A stretch of DNA of 64,000 bases from JAMXLO01 sp963812475 (GTDB lineage Bacteria; Pseudomonadota; Alphaproteobacteria; Acetobacterales; Acetobacteraceae), in NCBI GenBank assembly GCA_963812475.1, contig CAWEVI010000036.1, positions 178,969-242,968 on the forward strand. Reading direction: 5' to 3'. A program made the position numbers and the translations under genes. The notes under the pieces are model-generated. The model made no database searches. It had not been told where the DNA came from and saw nothing but the letters and a program-made list of their open reading frames with translations. Shown here in pieces: positions 33,662 to 41,964 of this stretch (position 1 is the stretch's first letter; the number at the start of each line of letters is the position of its first letter).

Positions 33662-35481
33662 GCCGGGACCGCTCCGACAGAATTTCCCCTCTCCTCGCGG
33701 GACCCCCTCCCCCCAACCCCCTCCCGCAAGGGGAGGGGGACAATATTCGCGAGTGCCTCGTCGCTCTGGCGCGCGGTCCAGGTTTGGAAATCCTCGGCTT
33801 CAACCCGCCGATCCATCCAGGCAGAGAGCAACGACAGCACCATCGGCGGCAGATCGTCGAACGGCACCTTCGGACGGATCAGTCGGCCGATCGCCTGACG
33901 CTCGCCGGCGCCGCCGCCGACGTGCAGATCGTAGCCTTCGACCAGCTCCTCGCCTTGTTCAACCTTGGCGGCAAGCAGGCCGATGTCGGCGACATAGTGC
34001 TGTGCGCAGGAGTTGTGGCAACCCGTGAAGTGGATGTTCACCGGCCGATCGACCGTGATGCGCGCATCCAGCCAATCGACCAGTTCCGCGGCGTGGCGCT
34101 TGGTATCGCTCGCCGAGAATTTGCACCCGACGTTGCCCGTGCAGGCGACCAGCCCACCGCGCAGTGCCGAGGCGCGCCAATCCAGCCCAAGCGCCGCGAT
34201 CGCGGCCAGTGCGTCGTCGAGCACGTCATCTGCAATGTCGCTGACGATCAGGTTCTGCCACACGGTCAGCCGCAGCGTGCCGGACCCGAAGCGCTCGGCG
34301 ATCGTGGCGAGGCCGCGCATGTGCGCGGCCGACAGCCGCGCCATCGGAATGACGATGCCGACATAGTTCAGGCCTGGCTGCTTCTGGGCATGCACGCCGA
34401 CATGGCCATGCTTGTCCTGCTGCGGGCGCGGCGCGATGGCGGCCGGATCGATGCGGAGCGGCGGCGCACCAAGTATCTCCTCCATCGCTTCCAGGAAGCG
34501 CGGCACACCCCAGCGATCGAGCACGTATTTCAGCCGCGCCCTGGTGCGGTCGGTGCGATCGCCCTCGGCGATGAACACGCGCACGACCGCCGCGGCGACA
34601 CGCGTCGCCTCGTTGGGCGGAACGATCACATCGGTGGCGCGCGCAAAATCGCGGTGGCCGGTGATGCCGCCGAGCCCAAGGCGGTAATACACGCCGGCCG
34701 GTACACCGAACCCGTCCACCACCCGCACCGCGCTGAACGCGATGTCGTTGGTGTCCTCCAGCACCGCGACGCGTCCGCCGCCGTCGAACGCGATGTTGAA
34801 TTTCCGAGGCAGACCGTAAAGCTCGCGATGGTGCAGAATGAAATGATGCAGCGCGCGTGCGTGCGTGCGCGTGTCGATCAGTTCCTGCGGGTCGATGCCG
34901 GCTGTCGGGCTGCCGGTGATGTTGCGGATATTGTCCGCGCCGGCACCGCGCGACGTGAGCCCGATGTCCGCCAGGCGCGTCAGCACCTCGGGTGGCTTGT
35001 CCGGCCCGATTTCCCGAATTTGCAGGTTGGCGCGCGTGGTGATGTCGGCATAGCCTCCGCCGAGGTCCTCTGCGATCGCTGCCACGCCACGGAACTGATG
35101 CGCGTTCAGAATGCCGCCGGGCATGCGCAGGCGGCACATGTAAGCGTTCTGCGCCGGCGCCGCATAGAACAGGCCGAAGAACTTGCTGAGGAAGATGTCG
35201 GTGCCCTTTGGGAACCGCGGTTCGGCGGCCATCACGGTGACCTCGTCAAACCGGTCGAGCGGGTGCTTCCTGCGCTTCGCCTCCTCCTCGGCGGTGAGCT
35301 TGCCGCCGGCCGCGACGGCGCGGTCCTGGGCGGCGCGATGCGGGTCGGCGGGGTCCGCGACGCCTTCGACCGGCGCGAGCGGCTGCCCGGTGACCGCACG
35401 GCGTGCCTCCACGCCCGCCATGAAACCCTTCAGGTACTCCTGCTGATCGGGCGTGAAGGGCGCATCGGCGGCGTTCGTCAT
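33658..35481 (-). CDS. nirA: NirA-type ferredoxin-like nitrite/sulfite reductase
   Basis: A 607-aa siroheme/[4Fe-4S] enzyme for six-electron reduction of nitrite (or sulfite). The heme-cluster cysteines appear as CTGNVGC and TGCHNSC, 30-40 residues apart. ADITTRANLQIREI and GSPTAGIDPQEL are also typical. The leader FTPDQQEYLKGFMAG resembles that of its partner. The last roughly 25 residues (PLPLREGVGGRG and beyond) are encoded by a palindromic repeat rather than by conserved sequence. It sits between an FNT channel gene and the reductase gene, which favours nitrite as substrate. Confidence 0.9.
   Translation of the reverse strand: MTNAADAPFTPDQQEYLKGFMAGVEARRAVTGQPLAPVEGVADPADPHRAAQDRAVAAGGKLTAEEEAKRRKHPLDRFDEVTVMAAEPRFPKGTDIFLSKFFGLFYAAPAQNAYMCRLRMPGGILNAHQFRGVAAIAEDLGGGYADITTRANLQIREIGPDKPPEVLTRLADIGLTSRGAGADNIRNITGSPTAGIDPQELIDTRTHARALHHFILHHRELYGLPRKFNIAFDGGGRVAVLEDTNDIAFSAVRVVDGFGVPAGVYYRLGLGGITGHRDFARATDVIVPPNEATRVAAAVVRVFIAEGDRTDRTRARLKYVLDRWGVPRFLEAMEEILGAPPLRIDPAAIAPRPQQDKHGHVGVHAQKQPGLNYVGIVIPMARLSAAHMRGLATIAERFGSGTLRLTVWQNLIVSDIADDVLDDALAAIAALGLDWRASALRGGLVACTGNVGCKFSASDTKRHAAELVDWLDARITVDRPVNIHFTGCHNSCAQHYVADIGLLAAKVEQGEELVEGYDLHVGGGAGERQAIGRLIRPKVPFDDLPPMVLSLLSAWMDRRVEAEDFQTWTARQSDEALANIVPLPLREGVGGRGSREERGNSVGAVPA
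33717..33739. repeat. Palindromic repeat inside nirA 3' end
   Basis: A perfect 9-bp inverted repeat, CCCCCTCCC / GGGAGGGGG with loop GCAAG, is a common intergenic element type. Here it lies within the reading frame and supplies part of the NirA C-terminal tail. Confidence 0.75.
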
Positions 35482-35494
35482 GGCACGCGCAGAC

Positions 35495-36332
35495 TTACGA
35501 ACGAACAGCCTGTGTGGCGCCGGTCGCTGGCACCGGCGTCTCGGCCGGTGTGCGAGCGTAGGTGACGTAGAGCGCAAACCCGGTGAACAGCGCACCGCCG
35601 ACCAGATTACCGAGCGTGACGGGGATCTGGTTCCACACCCACCAGTCGGCGACGCTGACCTTGGCGCCCATCATCATGCCGGTGGGAATGATGAACATGT
35701 TGACCACGGAATGCTCGAAGCCCTGGGCGAAGAAGATCAGGATCGGCATCCAGGCGCCGGCGATGCGACCGACCGTGGAGGTGGATGCCATCGCCATCAC
35801 CACGCCGAAGCAGACCATCCAGTTGCACAGGATCGCCTTGACGAACACGGTGAGCAAGCCGGCGGCGCCGAAATGCGCATAGCCGACGGTCTTCATCTCG
35901 GCGATCTGGCGAATGCGGTCGGCGACGCCGGAGGGTTCCACCTGTCCAGCCATGGTCAGCGCTATGACAAGCAGACCGCCGTAGAACACGCTGCCGATCA
36001 GATTGCCGGAGGAAGACCCAGGACCAGTTGGTGATGATGGCGGACGGAGTGGTGTGTCGGGCGATCCATGCCATCGGCAGGAGCGCAAAACTGCCGGTCA
36101 CCAGTTCCAGGCCAAGCAGCACGATCATGACGAAGCCGACCGGAAAGATCAGCGCGCCCACCAGGGGCTGTCCGGTCTGGACCGTGGCGCCAATGGCCAG
36201 GCTGGTGGCGAACCCCAGCAGGGCGCCGGACAGGCAGCCTCGGATCAGCAGGTCCAGCGGACCGAGCCGCGCCTTGGCAGCGCCGGCCTGCACCATGTTT
36301 GCGACGATATCGGCGGGCTTCACGCTGTCCAT
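35495..36332 (-). pseudogene. Formate/nitrite transporter (FNT) family gene with a frameshift
   Basis: Two overlapping frames together give a full FNT channel of about 278 aa. The first frame, from ATG 36332 (after GGAGACCACC), encodes MDSVKPADIVANMVQAG through NWSWVFL. The second continues with GNLIGSVFYGGLLVIAL to the stop at 35495, including the typical NWMVCFGVVMAM and FEHSVVNMF. The junction is at about 36008, where one extra base (a C in the coding strand) breaks the frame. It precedes nirA by 13 bases, so nitrite uptake is the likely role. Real inactivation and sequencing error cannot be told apart here. Confidence 0.85.
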
Positions 36333-36461
36333 GGTGGTCTCCGGGTTCCGAGGTTTGTTGAAGCTGGAGCAACGGATATGCCAGCCGCTCCACCTCGTCG
36401 CTGCATTGCAGCAAAATCGACGAGGAGCGGCAACCATGTTTGCTGACGAGTAGGCAAACCT

Positions 36462-36491
36462 ATGTAACACTGATCAGTTTTGGTGCTACAT
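36462..36491. promoter_or_regulatory. Imperfect inverted repeat upstream of the nitrite operon
   Basis: ATGTAACAC (36462-36470) and GTGCTACAT (36483-36491) match in 8 of 9 positions with a 12-base spacer containing TGATCA. It is 130 bases upstream of the FNT start in AT-rich DNA. Possible regulator site; regulator unknown. Confidence 0.35.
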
Positions 36492-36605
36492 TGTTTGGAA
36501 TTTAGCTAATATGCCTACATAATAATCATGCAAGCTGCGCATATCCACAGCACGGCCGGCAATCACCAGCGTGTGCGACCTGATGATCGTTTTTCCCGCT
36601 ACGCT

Positions 36606-36674
36606 CCTCGTCATCCCCGGGACGGCGGGGACCCAGTTGCCGCCTGGGTGCCCGCTTTCATGCGGATGACGAGG
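36606..36674. repeat. Large palindromic intergenic element
   Basis: The outer arms CCTCGTCATCC (36606-36616) and GGATGACGAGG (36664-36674) are perfect 11-bp complements; an inner hairpin TCCCCG/CGGGGA lies at 36614-36631. It is the fullest copy of the family B element in the window. Confidence 0.7.
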
Positions 36675-36745
36675 GTCAAGCAGTGACGAGGATGAAGGGA
36701 TGGCGACGCTGAAGGGATGACGAAGATGCGGGTCGCCCACGGCGC

Positions 36746-36801
36746 TTGACAGACGCACGTGCCTAACGTAGTGAACCATAAGGTTATATAACTTGATGGT
36801 T
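36746..36801 (+). promoter_or_regulatory. Promoter and 28-bp operator-like palindrome of the ArsR operon
   Basis: TTGACA at 36746-36751 is a good -35 box. At 36774-36801 there is a near-palindrome: outer arms AACCAT and ATGGTT, core GTTATATAAC, with symmetry at 24 of 28 positions. It covers the ArsR start codon at 36796, as expected for autorepression by an ArsR-family protein. Confidence 0.6.
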
Positions 36802-37161
36802 TACCGAGCCATGCCGCGCGACCCTCTCACCACCACCTTTGCGGCCCTCGCCGATCCCACGCGCCGCGCTATCCTTGCCCGCCTAATCTCGGGCGAGACA
36901 ACGGTCACGGCGCTCGGCGAACCGTTCGACATGAGCCTTCCCGCCATCTCGAAGCACCTCAAGGTGCTGGAGCGCGCCGGGCTGATTTCCCGCGGCCGCG
37001 ACGCGCAGTGGCGCCCGTGCCGGCTCACGGCGGGTCCGCTCAAGGACGCCGCCGACTGGCTGGACCACTACCGCGCATTCTGGGAGCAGAGCTTCGATCG
37101 TCTGGAAGACCATCTGCGAGAATTGCAGGACAAGGAGGAGCGATATGGGCGCAGGAAGTAG
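36796..37161 (+). CDS. ArsR-family transcriptional regulator
   Basis: A 121-aa winged-helix repressor. The DNA-binding core is FAALADPTRRAILARL, then a helix-turn-helix ending in MSLPAISKHLKVLERAGLI. There are no Cys/His clusters for metal sensing, and the protein resembles the SdpR-like group that travels with SRPBCC (AHSA1) genes. The 3' end overlaps the SRPBCC gene by 17 bases. A near-palindrome covers the start codon and suggests autorepression of the four-gene operon. Confidence 0.9.
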   Translation: MVYRAMPRDPLTTTFAALADPTRRAILARLISGETTVTALGEPFDMSLPAISKHLKVLERAGLISRGRDAQWRPCRLTAGPLKDAADWLDHYRAFWEQSFDRLEDHLRELQDKEERYGRRK

Positions 37162-37624
37162 CGCCGCCACAAGCACTGCCGGCCGGGAGCTTGTCGTCAC
37201 GCGCATCATCGACGCGCCGCGCAATCTCGTTTTCAAGGCATGGACGGAGCCCGAGCAGGTGGCGCGTTGGTGGGGACCGCGGGGCTTCGTCACGACGCAT
37301 TGCGACATGGACATCCGTCCGGGCGGCGCGTTCCGCTGCTGCATGCGCTCGCCGGCGGGCACCGACCATTGGAAGCGAGGCATCTATCGCGAAATCGTGA
37401 AACCGGCGCGGATCGTCTTCACCTTTGCCTGGGAGGATGCGGACGGAAATCCGGGCCACGAGTTGCTCACAACCGTGACCTTCGAGGATCACGGTGCGCA
37501 GACGCGGCTGACACTGCATCAGGCGACGTTCGAAACGGTCGAGCGACGCGATGATCATCGCGGCGGCTGGACCAGCTGCTTCGAACGGTTCGCCGAATAC
37601 ATGAGGAAGGAGGTCGAAGCATGA
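37145..37624 (+). CDS. SRPBCC (AHSA1-type) domain protein
   Basis: A 159-aa START-like lipid/ligand-binding fold. Family segments are RIIDAPRNLVFKAWTEPEQVARWWGP, MDIRPGGAFRC and GWTSCFERFAEYM. Despite the Hsp90-activator family name, bacterial members are small hydrophobic-ligand binders of unknown role. It is linked by overlap to both neighbours: 17 bases with the ArsR gene and ATGA with the DUF899 gene. This gene order is frequent in proteobacteria. Confidence 0.9.
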   Translation: MGAGSSAATSTAGRELVVTRIIDAPRNLVFKAWTEPEQVARWWGPRGFVTTHCDMDIRPGGAFRCCMRSPAGTDHWKRGIYREIVKPARIVFTFAWEDADGNPGHELLTTVTFEDHGAQTRLTLHQATFETVERRDDHRGGWTSCFERFAEYMRKEVEA

Positions 37625-38358
37625 CACAACATCAGATCGTCTCGCGCGACGAGTGGATCGCAGCGCGCAAAGAGCTTTTGCAGAAGGAGAAGGACTTCAC
37701 CCGCCTGCGCGACCGGCTGAGTGCCGAGCGACGCGCCCTGCCTTGGGTCAAAGTGGATAAGGCGTATCTGTTCGATACGCCGAGCGGCCGGCAGTCGCTT
37801 GGCGATCTGTTCGACGGGCGCAGCCAGCTCGTGACCAAGCATTTCATGTTCGGACCGGACTGGACCGATGGCTGCGTCGGCTGCTCGTTCGAGATGGACC
37901 ACATCGAAGGCGCGCTGGTACACCTGGAGCACCACGACGTGTCGTATGTCGTGGTATCGCGCGCCCCTCTGGCAAAGCTCGAGGCGTATAGGCAGCGTAT
38001 GGGCTGGCGCTTCAGGTGGGTGTCCTCCTATGGCAGCGACTTCAACTACGATTTCCATGTCTCGTTCACGCCGGAGCAGGTCGCCAGCGGCAAGGCGTAC
38101 TACAATTACGAACTGCGCGATGTCGGTATCGATGAGCTGTCCGGCCGCAGCGTGTTCTATCGCGACGAGGCGGGGGATATTTATCATACCTACTCGTCCT
38201 ATGCGCGCGGCGGTGAGCTGTTTCTGGGCAGTTATGCGGTACTGGACATCACGCCGAACGGCCGCAACGAGACCATCAACGGCAATCTGACCGACTGGGT
38301 GCGGCACCACGACAGATATCAAGACCAAGACGAGGGCGTCTGTTGTCATTCAGCCTAA
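37621..38358 (+). CDS. DUF899 family thioredoxin-like protein (copy 1)
   Basis: A 245-aa protein of the DUF899 group, with a thioredoxin-like fold. Conserved blocks are the N-terminal SRDEWIAARKELLQKEKDF, LPWVKVDKAYLF, DGCVGCSFEMDHI with a CxxC pair (DGCVGC), MGWRFRWVSSYGSDFNYDF and VFYRDEAGDIYHTYSSYARG. Enzymatic role unproven. Start overlaps the previous stop (ATGA). A second copy at 57372 shares all these blocks but sits in a different gene neighbourhood. Confidence 0.9.
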   Translation: MTQHQIVSRDEWIAARKELLQKEKDFTRLRDRLSAERRALPWVKVDKAYLFDTPSGRQSLGDLFDGRSQLVTKHFMFGPDWTDGCVGCSFEMDHIEGALVHLEHHDVSYVVVSRAPLAKLEAYRQRMGWRFRWVSSYGSDFNYDFHVSFTPEQVASGKAYYNYELRDVGIDELSGRSVFYRDEAGDIYHTYSSYARGGELFLGSYAVLDITPNGRNETINGNLTDWVRHHDRYQDQDEGVCCHSA

Positions 38359-38400
38359 CGTCGTCATCACCCGACCTAAATCGAGCGAAAGGAATTGCGT

Positions 38401-38754
38401 ATGTCCTATGTCGACGGCTTCGTGCTCGCCCTACCGAAGACCAACATCGATGCCTACAAGAACATGACGCGGACGGCCGGCGAAGTCTGGAAGGAACATG
38501 GCGCGATCGCTTACGTGGAGTGCATCGGCGATGACGTGCCGTATGGCGAGATCACGTCCTTCCCGCGCGCGGTGCAGGCGAAGGACGACGAGGTCGTCAT
38601 CTTCTCGTGGATCGTTTATGAATCGCGCGCGCATCGCGATGCGGTCAACGCGAAGGTGATGGCGGATCCGCGGATCAAGGACAGCATGTCCAACATGCCG
38701 TTCGACGGCAAGCGCCTGATCCATGGTGGGTTTGAGATGTTCCTGCAAATGTAG
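38401..38754 (+). CDS. DUF1428 family protein
   Basis: A 117-aa, dimeric alpha-beta-barrel-type small protein. The family opening MSYVDGFVLALPKTN and the motif YVECIGDDVPYGEITSFPRAV are intact. Function unknown; members are often encoded with AHSA1 and DUF899 genes, as here. A GAAAGGAA ribosome-binding site precedes the ATG at 38401. It is the last gene of the ArsR operon, 42 bases after DUF899. Confidence 0.9.
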   Translation: MSYVDGFVLALPKTNIDAYKNMTRTAGEVWKEHGAIAYVECIGDDVPYGEITSFPRAVQAKDDEVVIFSWIVYESRAHRDAVNAKVMADPRIKDSMSNMPFDGKRLIHGGFEMFLQM

Positions 38755-38780
38755 CCGTCACGCGTGGGGGAGAGGTCGGG

Positions 38781-39995
38781 ATGAGACTGTTCTACGGCTG
38801 GGTCATCGTCGGCGTGGGCATCGTCGTGACCTGCATCGGGCTGGGCAGCATGATGTCGCTGGGGGTCTTCCTCCAGCCGATGACCCAGGCGCTGGGCTGG
38901 TCCCGCACCGGCATCTCGACCGCCGCAACGCTGAACTTCCTGGCTATGGGGTTCGGCTCCTTTGCCTGGGGCACGCTGTCCGACCGGTTCGGCACCCGTG
39001 CGGTCGTGTTGTGCGGCGGCGTGCTGCTAGGACTTGGGCTGACGACGGCGAGCCAGGCGTCCAGCCTCGTGCAGTTCCAGCTGCTGTTCGGCGTGCTGGT
39101 GGGACTAGCGGCGGGCGCCTTCTATGCGCCGATGATCGCGACGACGACGCGCTGGTTCACCACGAACCGCAGCCTTGCCGTGGCCCTCGTTTCGGCCGGC
39201 CTGGCGATGGGATCGCTGCTCGTGGCACCGCTCTCGCGCGCACTGATCTCGCTGTACGACTGGCGCACCGCCATGTTCATGTTGGGCTGCACCGCGTGGC
39301 TCGTGGTCCTGCCCGTTGCCCTGCTGCTGCGCCGGCCGCCCGCGGTGGCACTCGCCGCGGGGCCGGCGGCGTCGGACGCAACCGAGTTCACAGTCGGGCA
39401 GGCGCTACGCTCACCGCAGTTCGCCGCCATCGCGCTCACGCATTTCGCCTGTTGCGCCGCGCATTCGGGACCGATCTTCCACATGGTCTCCTACGCGATC
39501 GACTGCGGCGTGCCGGCGATGGCGGCGGCCACGGTATTTGGCACCGCGGGCCTGTCGGCACTCGGCGGACGCGTCGTGTGCGGGCTGACGGCCGATCGGG
39601 TCGGGGTGAAACCGACGCTGCTGGCCGGACTGACTGTGCAGGCCGTGGCCATCAGCCTCTATCTCGCCGCCCAGGACGCCTGGAGCTTCTACGCGCTCGC
39701 GGCGCTGTTCGGCTTCTCCTACGGCGGCGTGATGCCGCTCTACGCGATCCTGGTGCGTGAGTATTTCGGCGCCCGCATCATGGGCACCTTGTTCGGCGCC
39801 ATTGCCATGATCTCGACCCTCGGCATGGCGATCGGCCCGTGGGGCGGGGGCTGGCTTTACGACGCGTTCGGTGGCTACTTCTGGCTGTACATCAGTTCGG
39901 CCGGCATCGGGCTGGGGGCGGTGGCGATCGCTCTCACCACCCGCCCACCGGAGCGGCTGCCGGTTGCGCTGGCTGGTGCGGCCCATGGAGTGTGA
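38781..39995 (+). CDS. MFS transporter, monocarboxylate/oxalate-formate type
   Basis: A 404-aa, 12-helix carrier. The opening YGWVIVGVGIVVTCIGLG and GVFLQPMTQALGWSRTGIS are typical of the monocarboxylate-porter/oxalate-formate antiporter branch; GTLSDRFGTR and CGLTADRVGVK are the loop motifs of the two halves. It probably moves an organic acid; the substrate is unknown. A strong GGGGGAGAGG ribosome-binding site precedes it. It starts 26 bases after DUF1428 and may belong to the same transcript. The VWA gene begins on the base after its stop. Confidence 0.87.
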   Translation: MRLFYGWVIVGVGIVVTCIGLGSMMSLGVFLQPMTQALGWSRTGISTAATLNFLAMGFGSFAWGTLSDRFGTRAVVLCGGVLLGLGLTTASQASSLVQFQLLFGVLVGLAAGAFYAPMIATTTRWFTTNRSLAVALVSAGLAMGSLLVAPLSRALISLYDWRTAMFMLGCTAWLVVLPVALLLRRPPAVALAAGPAASDATEFTVGQALRSPQFAAIALTHFACCAAHSGPIFHMVSYAIDCGVPAMAAATVFGTAGLSALGGRVVCGLTADRVGVKPTLLAGLTVQAVAISLYLAAQDAWSFYALAALFGFSYGGVMPLYAILVREYFGARIMGTLFGAIAMISTLGMAIGPWGGGWLYDAFGGYFWLYISSAGIGLGAVAIALTTRPPERLPVALAGAAHGV

Positions 39996-40736
39996 ATGGC
40001 AGACAAGCCGAACTTCGTCATGGTTCCCGATACTGAGCCGGAGCCAGAGCCGGAACAGCCGAGGACGCCGACACTGTTCGAGCAGATCCGCGCGCTGCTG
40101 CCGTTCGGCGCGCCGAGCCTCCCTGCAACCGCGCCGACACGCCCGCGACTGATCTTCGGCTTCGACGCCACCGCGTCACGCGAACCGGCCTGGGCCACCG
40201 CTCGCACGGTGACCGACGCATTGGTGAAGGCACTCCCTGGCGAACTCGATGTCGCGCTGGCGGTGCATGGCGGGTCAATGCTGCACACCTTCACCGAGTT
40301 CACCGCGAACCCCGCCACGCTGCGCGACCGCGCCGCCGGCATTTCCTGCCTCGCAGGCATGACGCGGTTGTTGCCCATCCTGTCGCGGGCGCTGTCGAAC
40401 CCGGGCGTGCGGGTGGTCATCTACATCGGCGACGTGTTCGAGGAATCGCCGGTGCGCGGCCGCAAGCTCGCCGATGCGATGGGGCTGAAGGGGATCAAAC
40501 TGATCGTGCTGCACGATGTCGCGGACTGGAACGCGCGACGCGACGCCGAGGTGTTTTTGGATCTGGCGCGACGGACCGGGGGCTGCGTGCTGCCGTTCGA
40601 CGCCAACGCCCCCGCCCGGCTGCGCGAACTGCTGGCGGCGGTCGCGGTCTATGCGGTGGGCGGGAAGGACCTGCTGGAGGAGAAGCGCGGCGAGATGCCC
40701 GGCGCGGTGATGCTGCTGGAGCATCTCCGGCGGTGA
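39996..40736 (+). CDS. VWA domain-containing protein
   Basis: A 246-aa protein with a Pro/Glu-rich N-terminus (PDTEPEPEPEQPRTP), then a von Willebrand A fold. FGFDATASREPAW carries a MIDAS-like DxTxS, and VVIYIGDVFEE supplies a later Asp. There is no signal peptide or membrane helix. The ATG directly abuts the MFS stop, so the two are coupled. Role unknown; such proteins often assemble or regulate other complexes, but no AAA ATPase partner is adjacent. Confidence 0.75.
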   Translation: MADKPNFVMVPDTEPEPEPEQPRTPTLFEQIRALLPFGAPSLPATAPTRPRLIFGFDATASREPAWATARTVTDALVKALPGELDVALAVHGGSMLHTFTEFTANPATLRDRAAGISCLAGMTRLLPILSRALSNPGVRVVIYIGDVFEESPVRGRKLADAMGLKGIKLIVLHDVADWNARRDAEVFLDLARRTGGCVLPFDANAPARLRELLAAVAVYAVGGKDLLEEKRGEMPGAVMLLEHLRR

Positions 40737-40741
40737 CACAA

Positions 40742-40764
40742 ACGGCCGGGTCGAGCCCGGCCGT
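40742..40764. terminator. Bidirectional terminator-like hairpin
   Basis: ACGGCCGGG / CCCGGCCGT is a perfect 9-bp stem with a 5-base loop, placed between convergent VWA and dehydrogenase genes. It is a family A palindrome used as a terminator; there is no strong U-tract. Confidence 0.6.
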
Positions 40765-40806
40765 CCGTATCCGCAGGCAAACCAGCTATTCCGGTTCCCT
40801 TCGGGT

Positions 40807-41853
40807 TTAGCTGTTGGGGCCGCGTTCCATTGAGACCGGCTGCCAGCGGCGCAGCTTCGAATTCATCAGCACCGCGGGATTGACGCAGCTCATCGGCCAC
40901 TTGCCGTTGAGAACCAGCGCCAGCTCGCGCCCGACATGCCGCTTGCGCGCCGGATCGAACCGCGCCGACGCGGACGCCGTGTGCGCACTGAGCGTGACGT
41001 TTTGCATCTGCAGGATCGGATTGTTGTTGCCGGGCGGCTCGATCTCCAGCACGTCGAGACCGGCGTGCGCGATCCAGCCTTCTTCGAGCGCCTTGATCAG
41101 CCCGGCCTCCTGCACCGTCGGGCCGCGGCCGGTGTTGATGAAGATCGCGGTCTTCTTCATCAGGCGGAAGTGCTTCTCCATCAGCATGCCTTCAGCCTCG
41201 GGCGTGGCCGGTGCGTGCATGGAGACGAAGTCCGACTGCGACAGCACCTCTTCGAGCGTGGATGGGATCACGCCATGCTCGATCATGACGAGTTCCTCGA
41301 TGAACGGGTCGTAGGCGATGACGCGCAGACCAAAGGGTTTGGCCCGTTTGGCAACCGCACGAGCGACATGGCCGAACGCGATGAGACCGAGTGTCTGGCC
41401 CATGAGGCGCGGGATCTGCAACAGCGCCGGCCGCCCTTCGCGCCAACGGCCTTCGCGCACAATGCGATCCTGTTCGATCGTGCGGCGGAAGCTGGAAAGC
41501 AGCAGCATCATCGCATGATCGGCGACTTCGTCGATGAACGTGTCGGGGCAGTTGGTGACCGGCATGCCGCGCGCGGTGGCTGCGACGACGTCCACGCTGT
41601 CGACCCCGACCGAACCCAGCACGATGGCGCGGCACTTCTCCGGCAGGCCGTCGACCACCTTCTTGCTGAATCGCATGCCCTTCGCATAGATGGCGTCTGC
41701 ATCCTTGGCGAATGCGATGAAGCCGTCCTCGTCTGTCGGGCCTTCGACTATTTCGGTGTCGATGCCCTCAAGCGGTTCCATTTCGTAGTCGTAGCCGCCA
41801 CCCGCGACGGTGAAACTCGCCCCGGCAGGCGTCGCGATCTTGAACTTGGCCAC
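40807..41853 (-). CDS. D-isomer-specific 2-hydroxyacid dehydrogenase
   Basis: A 348-aa NAD(P)-dependent enzyme interconverting a 2-oxoacid and a 2-hydroxyacid. The catalytic residues are visible: Arg in NTGRGPTVQEAG, Glu in LDVLEIEPPG, and His in LSAHTASAS. The nucleotide-binding loop is GLIAFGHVARAVAKRA. The start is a GTG at 41853 with GGAG upstream. It is the last gene of the minus-strand transport/dehydratase run, separated by two family A palindromes, so it may be expressed at a different level. Confidence 0.88.
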   Translation of the reverse strand: MAKFKIATPAGASFTVAGGGYDYEMEPLEGIDTEIVEGPTDEDGFIAFAKDADAIYAKGMRFSKKVVDGLPEKCRAIVLGSVGVDSVDVVAATARGMPVTNCPDTFIDEVADHAMMLLLSSFRRTIEQDRIVREGRWREGRPALLQIPRLMGQTLGLIAFGHVARAVAKRAKPFGLRVIAYDPFIEELVMIEHGVIPSTLEEVLSQSDFVSMHAPATPEAEGMLMEKHFRLMKKTAIFINTGRGPTVQEAGLIKALEEGWIAHAGLDVLEIEPPGNNNPILQMQNVTLSAHTASASARFDPARKRHVGRELALVLNGKWPMSCVNPAVLMNSKLRRWQPVSMERGPNS

Positions 41854-41877
41854 ATTCGGTCTCCTTCATTGCTATCC

Positions 41878-41943
41878 ATCATGGCCGAGACGAACCCGGC
41901 CATCTGCCCACCGTCCCGTGGGTGGCCGGGTCAAATCCGGCCA
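41878..41943. repeat. Two family A palindromes
   Basis: ATGGCCG...CCCGGCCAT at 41880-41903 and TGGCCGGG...TCCGGCCA at 41923-41943 occupy the gap between the dehydratase and dehydrogenase genes. Confidence 0.6.
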
Positions 41944-41964
41944 TGACGATCTTTGCTATGGGCG

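Larger units (their letters stand above)
36333..36795. other. Divergent control region between FNT and ArsR operons
   Basis: There is no gene in these 463 bases. It contains an AT-rich stretch (36450-36550) with an imperfect inverted repeat on the FNT side, a palindromic element at 36606-36674, and a promoter/operator for the ArsR operon at the right end. Confidence 0.6.
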
